A stretch of 64,000 nt of DNA from Paraburkholderia tropica. GTDB taxonomy: Bacteria > Pseudomonadota > Gammaproteobacteria > Burkholderiales > Burkholderiaceae. A model generated the notes under the pieces. It ran no database searches. It was not told where the DNA came from and saw nothing but the letters and a program-made list of their open reading frames with translations. The stretch is taken from positions 103,741 through 167,740 of the forward strand of contig NZ_FNZM01000021.1 of NCBI RefSeq assembly GCF_900109265.1. Direction: 5' to 3'. Positions 9,334 through 16,471 of this stretch are shown piece after piece (position 1 is the stretch's first letter; each line of letters starts with the position of its first letter). The position numbers and the translations under genes were made by a program.

Positions 9334-9705
9334 CCGGGCCCGCCTGCTGCACTACGCGAGCGTCCCGCTACAGCGCGGGGCACGCCCGCGTCTGATTTCC
9401 CTTTCTTGAGCCGAGCTGGATCGTTTGGTTCAGCTTGGACGCGCTATTTCCCTCGCGTCGCATTCCTTTAATCCACTTCATCAATTGCCTGGCGCACCCG
9501 CGTATTCCGCGGCGCGTGCATGCCCTTTTCACGCCTGTGCATTGCAGAAAACGCAACGCGGCGTTCGCAAGATCTCCGTTTATCGTGTTTTTTTTCGGCC
9601 CTATTCTTGAGCCCGTCGATGCATGTGCAGCGGCGCTTGAACGATAACCCCGGTTTGTTTCGCGCGTGCGTCGGCACGACGAAATCATCCAGACACAGGA
9701 CATGT
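9334..9705. other. 372-base spacer upstream of the MFS transporter
   Basis: No gene with believable codon use is seen. A T8 run at about 9588-9596 and moderate AT content suggest promoter or leader sequence for the transporter at 9706. No clear operator was found. Confidence 0.5.
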
Positions 9706-11004
9706 ATGCGCAAGCTTGACGAATTTCACCGAGGCTGGCCTCAATTGATTGCTTGCACGGCCGGCCTCGGTGTCGGAGTGATCGGCCTGGGTTCTTATAA
9801 CCTCGGTCTCTTTGCCAGGGACCTCGAACAGGCCTTCGGTCTCACGAAAACGCAGTACGGCGCGGGATATCTCGCGTTCACACTCGGCCTTGCCGTGGGA
9901 TTGCAGTTCTGGGGGCGCATGCTGTCTCGCTTCGGCGCCGCGCGCACAGTCGCCGCCAGCGCGCTCGCGCTTGCGCTGTGCTTTCTCGCGATTGCAGCCG
10001 GCGCGCGCTCTCCCGTGACGTATATCGGACTCATCGGACTCCTTGGTTTAGTGGGTAGCGGCACCAGCGGCCTGCCTTACACGCGCGTGGTCAGCAGCTG
10101 GTTCGATCGCGGCCGGGGTCTCGCACTGGGCCTCACGCAGGTCGGTTTGGGTCTATGCGGCGCGGCGTTCCCGTTGTTGATCGCCGCCGTGATTCACCGG
10201 CTAGGCTGGCATGTCGGTTACATGGCGTTGTCCGCACTGGCCGCGACCGGTGTGCCCATCGCTCTCCTGGTGCTGCGCGATCATCGCGCCGAAGCGACGA
10301 CGTCCGAAACGCCGCCGCGGCGCGAGGAGAGACTGCACGCCGTCGATATGCAAGCGCTCGAGCGTGAGTTCGCCGATGCCAAACGCAGCCGCACATTCTG
10401 GCTGATGTTCGTCGCCTTCACGCTCTCCACCCTCGTGGTATCCGGCAACGCTCAGCACATGGCGCCGTTGCTCGCTGAGTCCGGCGCGGCGCCGGGCACC
10501 GCCGCGAAATACATCAGCCTGGTCGGCATCGGCACGATTTGCGTGCGACTGATCTGCGGGTGGCTTTCCGACTATGTTCAGGCTTCCTGGCTCATGGTCT
10601 TTTCGTGCCTGGTAGGCGCAGCGGGCCTGCTCGCGATCCATTTCGGCGGCATTCGTTATGCGGCTTTCTATGCGTTCTCAGTGGGCTGGACATTCGGCGG
10701 CGAAATCGACCTCGTCTCATACATGTGCACGCGGTATTTCGGCCTGCGTGTGTTTCCTCGCGTCTACGCGTGGCAATACGGCTCGCTTTGCATCGTCGCC
10801 GGCATCGGCCCGTTCTCCATCGGCTGGCTCGCCGACCGGTTCGGCAGCTATCAGCCCGGCCTCATGCTGAGCGCGCTTCTGGCCATTGCAGCCTCCGCAG
10901 TCTTCGCCTTGATGCCTCGATACGAACAGAACGATGCTTCATCTAAAAACGCGAACCCGTCGTCGACTTCACCGCAAATCGGGCCATCGCTTCATAACCG
11001 GTAA
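9706..11004 (+). CDS. MFS transporter (monocarboxylate/aromatic-acid type)
   Basis: 432 residues with 12 predicted membrane helices. The loop between helices 2 and 3 carries the MFS-type GRMLSRFGAARTV, and helix 5 region has SWFDRGRGLALGLTQVGLGLCGAAFP, a pattern common in the oxalate/formate and monocarboxylate carrier-like MFS of proteobacteria. A central hydrophilic loop of about 60 residues separates the two halves. The start ATG 9706 (MRKLDEFHRGW) was chosen over longer readings because it begins right at the first helix and has AGGA upstream. Likely imports the substrate or an intermediate of the neighbouring pathway. Confidence 0.85.
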   Translation: MRKLDEFHRGWPQLIACTAGLGVGVIGLGSYNLGLFARDLEQAFGLTKTQYGAGYLAFTLGLAVGLQFWGRMLSRFGAARTVAASALALALCFLAIAAGARSPVTYIGLIGLLGLVGSGTSGLPYTRVVSSWFDRGRGLALGLTQVGLGLCGAAFPLLIAAVIHRLGWHVGYMALSALAATGVPIALLVLRDHRAEATTSETPPRREERLHAVDMQALEREFADAKRSRTFWLMFVAFTLSTLVVSGNAQHMAPLLAESGAAPGTAAKYISLVGIGTICVRLICGWLSDYVQASWLMVFSCLVGAAGLLAIHFGGIRYAAFYAFSVGWTFGGEIDLVSYMCTRYFGLRVFPRVYAWQYGSLCIVAGIGPFSIGWLADRFGSYQPGLMLSALLAIAASAVFALMPRYEQNDASSKNANPSSTSPQIGPSLHNR

Positions 11005-11072
11005 GCCTGCCCCGAATTCAAGGCAGAAACGGCTCGCCCTCTCACCACCCCACAGCAAGGAACGCACTCACG

Positions 11073-11780
11073 ATGATTCACTTCGATCATATTTGCCTCG
11101 CCGCGCAAAACGTGTACGAAGCCACATTTCGACTGAGCCAGGAAACCGGCATCGGCAATTACGACGGCGGATTCTTCCCGCTCTATGGCATCGGGCATCG
11201 CGTCGTGCCGCTCGCCGAAGATATTTACATCGAGGTCGAAAGCATTGTCGATCATACGGTCCTCAAGCGCGGGCAACCGCTTGCGGAATTCTTCGCGCGC
11301 CAAACGCAAACAGGCGACTGCTTCGTTGGATGGTGCCTGCGTGCGGACACGCTCGATGAACTGGAGGCCTTCGCGCGTCACCACCATACCGTGGTCGATC
11401 CGAACACCACGGGCAAGGAGGCCGGCCGTCAGATGATGAACGGCAATCGCAGCTTTGCCTTGCAGACGCCCAGCGCGTTGACCGCCTGGCCCATCGGCAA
11501 GCCGAACCTGTACTTCAAGATGACGAACGGTCCGCATCCTGCAACGCTGCCGGTCGTGCCGGGATCGGGGTCGGTGCGCGGCGAGGGCCTCAACTGGATT
11601 GAAATTGGCGAGGATGAAGATGCGCTCGCGCGCTGGCTTGGCGATATCGCGCGTCCCGGCGACTTTCCGTTCGAGATTCGCTACAACAAGCAGCATTCAG
11701 GCCTCTATGCCTTGGGTGTCCAGACCGACGCGGGCGAGAAGGTGATTCGCCGCGCTCCGGTCAGTCCCATCGCAGCCTGA
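11073..11780 (+). CDS. Glyoxalase-like (VOC superfamily) protein
   Basis: 235 residues. It opens with MIHFDHICLAAQNVYEA, the first strand and helix of a VOC-type domain, has an acidic IYIEVESIVDH segment near residue 55, and a second half with FKMTNGPHPATLPVVPG and LNWIEIGEDEDAL. The shape is that of a glyoxalase-like domain rather than a classical small VOC module. AAGGAA lies upstream of the ATG. It sits between the MFS carrier and the porin on the same strand, so it probably belongs to the pathway as an isomerase, hydrolase or ring-cleaving step. The reaction is unknown. Confidence 0.65.
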   Translation: MIHFDHICLAAQNVYEATFRLSQETGIGNYDGGFFPLYGIGHRVVPLAEDIYIEVESIVDHTVLKRGQPLAEFFARQTQTGDCFVGWCLRADTLDELEAFARHHHTVVDPNTTGKEAGRQMMNGNRSFALQTPSALTAWPIGKPNLYFKMTNGPHPATLPVVPGSGSVRGEGLNWIEIGEDEDALARWLGDIARPGDFPFEIRYNKQHSGLYALGVQTDAGEKVIRRAPVSPIAA

Positions 11781-11816
11781 TCTCCCGTTTTCCCCACACG
11801 CTCACGCGTTATTGCA

Positions 11817-11842
11817 GCGTCCGCGCAATCGTGCGCGGACGC
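11817..11842. repeat. Perfect 11-base-pair hairpin between the VOC-like gene and the porin
   Basis: GCGTCCGCGCA at 11817-11827 pairs fully with TGCGCGGACGC at 11832-11842 around the tetraloop ATCG. There is no T-run after it, so it is not a standard rho-independent terminator; it may stall transcription, protect the upstream mRNA end or shape the porin leader 57 bases downstream. Confidence 0.6.
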
Positions 11843-11898
11843 GGGAATCGCCACGTCCATTGAACGCGCTTTGGTCCGCGGAATGACCGGAATCCAGA

Positions 11899-13017
11899 AT
11901 GAAATTAAAAACGCACGCACTCGCACTGATTTGTCTGGCCGGCGCACATGCCGGCGCGGCCCATGCACAAAGCACCGTGACTCTGTACGGTCTCATTTCC
12001 GTGGGCATTGCGTGGTCGCCGAATCAATCCGGCCATCACACCTGGCAAGCGCTGAGCGGGCAGAATCAAAGCCCCCGCTGGGGCCTGCGCGGCACGGAGG
12101 ACCTGGGCGGTGGCAATAGCGCCGTATTCGTGCTGGAAAATGGCTTCAATCCCTACACCGGCAGCGCGAGCCAAAGTGGCCGCCTGTTCGGACGCCAGGC
12201 CTATGTGGGTCTTTCCAGCCCGAGATGGGGCACGTTCACGGCCGGCCGTCAATATGACGCCGTGGTCGATTACCTCGGGCCGAACACGGCGTGGAGCTGG
12301 CTGGGCAGCGTTGGCGACAGCGACAACACGTTCAACAATATCCGCATCCAGAATTCGCTCAAGTACGTGACGCCGAACATCAAAGGCTTCAAGGCGACCG
12401 CGCTTTACGGGTTGAGCAACGCGCCTGGAGGATTTGCGAACAATCGGGCGTTCAGCTTTGGGGCGAGTTACGACTACGGCGGTTTGAACTGGAACGTTGC
12501 CTATGCGGAATACGACTCGCCTTATAGCTCGACGAATCAGCCGGGCGCGGTCGATAATGATTATTCGGCAAGCTATCTGATCTTTACGCACAGCGCGGCG
12601 GACCCGCACGCCTACGCGAGCCGCCAGAAGATCTTCGGCACCGGCGGATTCTACACGGCGGGGTCGGCGATATTCGGTGCGATGTACAGCAACGTCAACT
12701 ACGACTATCTCGACGCCACGCACCTCACGCTCAACAACTTCAACGTCAGTGCGCGCTATTACTTGAGACCATGGTTGCTGCTCGGCGCGGCGTATGTGTT
12801 CACGCGCGGCGTCTACGATCGCCCGCGCGAGATACCCATGTGGCACGAACTGAACCTCGCCATCGTGTATTCGCTGTCCAAACGCACGGACCTTTCGATG
12901 CTCACATTCATGCAGCAGGCCGCAGGCGACGCTCACCATGCAACCATACTCGGATATGGACCGGCCAGCGGCAATCGCCAGCTCGTCGTCACGCTGGGGA
13001 TCAAGCACAAGTTCTAA
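11899..13017 (+). CDS. Gram-negative outer-membrane porin (Burkholderia type)
   Basis: 372 residues. A signal peptide (about residues 1-23, ending AHA before QSTVTLYGLISVG) precedes a beta-barrel of alternating aromatic strands, closing with VVTLGIKHKF and a terminal Phe. The phrases QSPRWGLRGTEDLGGGNSAVFVLENGF and LFGRQAYVGLSSPRWGTFTAGRQYD are the hallmark of the general porin family of Burkholderiales. It would let small hydrophilic substrates into the periplasm and fits the end of a catabolic gene run. A LysR gene follows. Confidence 0.93.
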   Translation: MKLKTHALALICLAGAHAGAAHAQSTVTLYGLISVGIAWSPNQSGHHTWQALSGQNQSPRWGLRGTEDLGGGNSAVFVLENGFNPYTGSASQSGRLFGRQAYVGLSSPRWGTFTAGRQYDAVVDYLGPNTAWSWLGSVGDSDNTFNNIRIQNSLKYVTPNIKGFKATALYGLSNAPGGFANNRAFSFGASYDYGGLNWNVAYAEYDSPYSSTNQPGAVDNDYSASYLIFTHSAADPHAYASRQKIFGTGGFYTAGSAIFGAMYSNVNYDYLDATHLTLNNFNVSARYYLRPWLLLGAAYVFTRGVYDRPREIPMWHELNLAIVYSLSKRTDLSMLTFMQQAAGDAHHATILGYGPASGNRQLVVTLGIKHKF

Positions 13018-13130
13018 GGGGACGCAAGAAAGGCCCCGCAGCCGAGCTGCATTCTCTCGCTCGACTCTTTTCGTTCAGGCGCCGGGTTGACTTAGAATCG
13101 AACGGGCCCACAAGCCAATCGGGAACCGAC

Positions 13131-14030
13131 ATGGACAAGTTGTTAGCCCTGCATACCTTGCTGAAAGTCGCGGACTGCGGGGGATTCACGGCGGCGGCAC
13201 AGGAGCTCGGCAAAACAACGTCTTCAATCGCGCGCATCATGGACGGTCTTGAGGCATCGCTTGGCACGCCCCTGCTCACGAGAACCTCGCGCAACGTCTC
13301 GCTCACCGATGCGGGGTGCGCTTATGTCGAACAGGTGCGGCAGGTGCTTTCCGATCTGAACGATGCCGATAGCAGCGTGATCGATCGCGGCAGCGAACTC
13401 ACGGGGCATTTGCGTGTGTCGGTTTCCGCGACCTATGGCCGTCTTCACCTCGCCACGCGAATACCCGAGTTTCTTCAGGCCTATCCCAGGATCACCATCG
13501 ATCTCGTCGTGTCGGACGTCCACCTCGATCTCGTGAATGACCGCCTCGATGTGGCCCTGCGTGTTGGCGTGCCCGACCTCGACGACCGCCTCATCGTCAA
13601 GACGCTCGGCAAAAGCAAACGCTTTCTGGTAGCGAGCCCTGCGTGGCTGGAGCGGCATGGACGCCCCGCCACGCCCTCCGACCTTTCTCGGGCCGAATGC
13701 CTGCAATTCGCCTATAAGCCGGGACGACGACAGCGCTGGAATTTTCGCTTGGGCGACACGACGGAGCCCGTTATCGTGACCGGTCAACTCGTGACCAATA
13801 ACCTCGACATGATCGCGGGAGCCGCAATTGGTGGCCAGGGCGTAGCGTTGCTGCCCAGATGGCTCGTGGCACCCGACCTCGAAGCCGAACGCCTCGTGCG
13901 GCTATTCGAAGACTGGGAAATCACGGCCGATGCGGGCGAGGCTTTCGTGTACGCCACCTACCTTCCCAACCGCCGCCTCTCGCGCAAAGTTCGCGCTTTC
14001 ATCCGCTTTGTCGAGGGTTTCTCAGCCTAG
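13131..14030 (+). CDS. LysR-family transcriptional regulator
   Basis: 299 residues from ATG 13131; the open frame extends upstream but the HTH begins immediately after this Met (MDKLLALHTLLKVADCGGFTAAAQELGKTTSSIARIMDGLE). LLTRTSRNVSLTDAG and HLDLVNDRLDVALRVG place it in the same large LysR branch as the gene at 2305. Effector domain complete. It follows the porin by 113 bases and is convergent with the DsbA-like gene. Probable regulator of the catabolic island, by position only. Confidence 0.9.
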   Translation: MDKLLALHTLLKVADCGGFTAAAQELGKTTSSIARIMDGLEASLGTPLLTRTSRNVSLTDAGCAYVEQVRQVLSDLNDADSSVIDRGSELTGHLRVSVSATYGRLHLATRIPEFLQAYPRITIDLVVSDVHLDLVNDRLDVALRVGVPDLDDRLIVKTLGKSKRFLVASPAWLERHGRPATPSDLSRAECLQFAYKPGRRQRWNFRLGDTTEPVIVTGQLVTNNLDMIAGAAIGGQGVALLPRWLVAPDLEAERLVRLFEDWEITADAGEAFVYATYLPNRRLSRKVRAFIRFVEGFSA

Positions 14031-14074
14031 AAGGCTTTCGGCGCCCAGTGTCTCCACCACCGGATCGGCGCCGC

Positions 14075-14602
14075 TCACGCGCCCGCCGCGGCAGCATCGA
14101 GGGCTTCGAGCAGACTCCTGGCGTCGCGATCGCCGTCATAACGCCGACCGTTGATGAACAGGCTCGGCGTACCATTTACGCCGCTACGCAAGCCGCCGTC
14201 GAAGTCACGTTGAATCCGTTCGTCATAAGCGCCTTCGAAGGCCGATTTCAAGTCGCTCGCACTCACGCCGACGTGCGCGGCGTAATTCGAGAGCGCAGCA
14301 TCGTTCAATGCGCCCTGGTTTTCATATAGCAGGTCGTGGGCCTCCCAGAAGCGTCCGACCGCCGCGGCGGCCTCCGACATTTGGGCCGCATGGAGCGCAT
14401 GCGGATGCATCGAAGTCAGCGGAAATTGCCGGAACACAAAGCGCAGACGATTGCCCATCGCTTGCTGAACGGCCTTGACTACAGGATACATCGCGCCGCA
14501 ATACGGACATTCGAAGTCACCATATTCGACAAGCGTGACCGGCGAATCAGCGGTGCCCTGAATATGGTCGGCGGCGTGCACGGGCGGCGTGAGATTGCTC
14601 AT
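14075..14602 (-). CDS. DsbA-like thioredoxin-fold protein (cytosolic)
   Basis: 175 residues. The redox motif is FECPYCGAM (CPYC near residues 33-36) and the cis-proline loop is NGTPSLFINGRRYDG near residue 145, with a helical insertion between. This is the Thioredoxin_4/DsbA-like layout found in disulfide oxidoreductases of the FrnE/NhaA-associated kind. There is no signal peptide, so a cytosolic thiol reductase or disulfide carrier is more likely than a periplasmic oxidase. Its start overlaps the peroxiredoxin stop by 4 bases (ATGA), so the pair is co-translated and the protein may recycle the peroxiredoxin. Confidence 0.85.
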   Translation of the reverse strand: MSNLTPPVHAADHIQGTADSPVTLVEYGDFECPYCGAMYPVVKAVQQAMGNRLRFVFRQFPLTSMHPHALHAAQMSEAAAAVGRFWEAHDLLYENQGALNDAALSNYAAHVGVSASDLKSAFEGAYDERIQRDFDGGLRSGVNGTPSLFINGRRYDGDRDARSLLEALDAAAAGA

Positions 14603-15111
14603 GACAGCACCTGTTGCGTGGTGGGGGCGAGGCGTTGCAGGGCGTCGAGCACGCCGTCCACGCCGGGATTGATGCTGATGGGCGAGACGTCCGACCAGCG
14701 CACGAAGCCTGCGCCATCGATCACGAAAAGCGCCCGCTCGCTCACGCCCTCCGCTGCACGATAAACGCCATAACTTCTGGCGACTGCCCCTTTGGGCTCG
14801 AAATCGGCGAGCATCGGAAAGTGATAGCCGCGCTGCGTCGAAAAGGCCGCGTGCGACCAGGCGCTGTCTACGGAAATGGCGACGAGCTGTGCTTCGTAGT
14901 GCTTGAACATGTCGAGCGCGGCATTGAAAAGACCGAGTTCGTCACTGCAAACCGGACTCCAGTCGGCTGGATAGAACGCGAGGACGACCGGAGCGCCGCG
15001 CAACTCCGACAACGACATCGTCTGGTCCGGCGTGGCGGGCAATGTGAAGTCCGGCGCTTGCGCACCGGGCTGCAGCGGGGAAGCATGATGTACGGAAGGC
15101 GACGTGTTCAT
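14599..15111 (-). CDS. Peroxiredoxin (AhpC/TSA family)
   Basis: 170 residues. Thioredoxin-fold peroxidase that reduces hydroperoxides. The peroxidatic cysteine is in DWSPVCSDEL near residue 54, where Ser replaces the more common Thr two positions before the Pro-Val-Cys core. It is the only cysteine, so this is a 1-Cys type that needs an outside thiol. The DsbA-like CPYC protein encoded just downstream with a 4-base overlap is the obvious candidate. The start ATG follows GGAGC spacing of normal length. Confidence 0.88.
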   Translation of the reverse strand: MNTSPSVHHASPLQPGAQAPDFTLPATPDQTMSLSELRGAPVVLAFYPADWSPVCSDELGLFNAALDMFKHYEAQLVAISVDSAWSHAAFSTQRGYHFPMLADFEPKGAVARSYGVYRAAEGVSERALFVIDGAGFVRWSDVSPISINPGVDGVLDALQRLAPTTQQVLS

Positions 15112-15290
15112 GTTCGGGAACGCTCCTGATGGGCTTCAGTGAGTTACCGCCTAACGCGGCAACCGATGTGTTCCAGAATATCGCCGGGCTTGACGGTCTG
15201 ACAATCATGCCGTCGCATGGAGATTTCACTAGAAGGCAGGAGCGAACGAAACCTTCGTATAACCGCGAGGAACGCCCTCGGTGCCGTACG

Positions 15291-16466
15291 TCAAGGCGAG
15301 GTCGCAAGCCGATACACCGGGCGGCTCGAAACAGCCAGCGTCACCGCGAGGCCGCCGCCATTGTCCGCCAGAGTAAGCGTTCCGCGATGCAGTGTCGCCA
15401 CGCTCTTCACGAGTGCCAGGCCAAGTCCGACGCCAGGCGTCCCGCGGCTCGCGTCGCCGCGATAGAAACGCTCCGTCACTTTCTCGCGCTCGCACAGCGG
15501 AATGCCGGGGCCGTCGTCAGCGACTTCGATTTCGATCACGCCTTCGCGCTCGTTGACGCTCACATGCACTCGCGTGCAAGCGTACTTGAGCCCGTTGTCG
15601 ATCAGGTTGCCGATCGCCTGCGCAATGAGTAGCGGGTCGACGATCGCATTGAGTTCGAATGGACACGTGAGAGACAGCGCGATGCCCCGCACGTCGCCGA
15701 GCGGCTGATAGAAGTCCACGGCCTCCGAAACGATGTCCGCAACGTTACTCGAAACGAACCCTGAGCGCCTGACGCCCGCATCGATTTCCGCGAGACGCAG
15801 CAGCGCGTTGAAGATGCTGATCACACGGTCGATATCGCCGAGCGCCCCTTCGAGGCGTTCGAGCGTGTCGGTGCCGACCTGCTTGCGCAATTCGAAGATC
15901 ATCACTTCCATACGCGCGCGCAGCTCGGAGAGCGGCGTTCGCAGATCGTGAGCGATGGCATTCGACGAGTTGCGCACGCTGTTGATCATCTCGACCAGCG
16001 CTTCCTGCGCGACCTGGCGGCGCTCTATCTCTTCGTGCAGGCGAGCGTTGCGTTCTTGTAGTGCCTGCTGAAGCCGCCGCAACTTGACGTGCGTCTGCAC
16101 ACGCGCAAGCAACTCTTCCATCTGAAGCGGTTTGGTCACGTAATCGACCGCACCAACCTGAAATCCCCGGTGTTTGTCGTCGGCACGCGAAAGCGAGGTC
16201 ATGAAGATCACCGGGATCTCCCACGTTTCGGGTTGCGCCTTGAGCCGGCGGCATACTTCGAAACCGTCGAGTCCAGGCATCATGACGTCCAGCAGGATCA
16301 GATCCGGACGCACCAGTTCCGCCCGGTTCAGCCCCTCCTCACCATCGCGCGCGATCGACACCTGAAGACCGCTTGCCTCCAGAAAGTCCACTACGATGCC
16401 CAGATTCGACGCCGTATCGTCGACCACCAGCACGACGGGCGGCCTGATTTGAAATTCGTCGGGCAT
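15291..16466 (-). CDS. Receiver-histidine kinase (response regulator fused to HK core)
   Basis: 391 residues. N-terminal receiver (about residues 10-125) with VVDDTASN, phosphoacceptor Asp in LILLDVMMPGLDGFE, and the Lys of YVTKPL. A coiled-coil (LQQALQERNARLHEEIERRQ) leads into a HisKA dimerisation domain with H-box SSNAIAHDLRTPLSELRARME and a HATPase with NLIDNGLKYA, ADDGPGIP and GVGLGLALVKS. Phosphotransfer is therefore input-by-phosphorylation: the protein listens to another kinase. ATG 16466 is preferred over TTG 16475. It starts 5 bases after the stop of the kinase gene upstream; last gene of the four-gene operon. Confidence 0.9.
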   Translation of the reverse strand: MPDEFQIRPPVVLVVDDTASNLGIVVDFLEASGLQVSIARDGEEGLNRAELVRPDLILLDVMMPGLDGFEVCRRLKAQPETWEIPVIFMTSLSRADDKHRGFQVGAVDYVTKPLQMEELLARVQTHVKLRRLQQALQERNARLHEEIERRQVAQEALVEMINSVRNSSNAIAHDLRTPLSELRARMEVMIFELRKQVGTDTLERLEGALGDIDRVISIFNALLRLAEIDAGVRRSGFVSSNVADIVSEAVDFYQPLGDVRGIALSLTCPFELNAIVDPLLIAQAIGNLIDNGLKYACTRVHVSVNEREGVIEIEVADDGPGIPLCEREKVTERFYRGDASRGTPGVGLGLALVKSVATLHRGTLTLADNGGGLAVTLAVSSRPVYRLATSP

Positions 16467-16471
16467 AGACG

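Noticed and set aside
15112..15290. Short frames between the peroxiredoxin and the receiver-kinase
   Set aside because: Only about 180 bases; they are antisense or promoter sequence of the peroxiredoxin gene and have no ribosome site.
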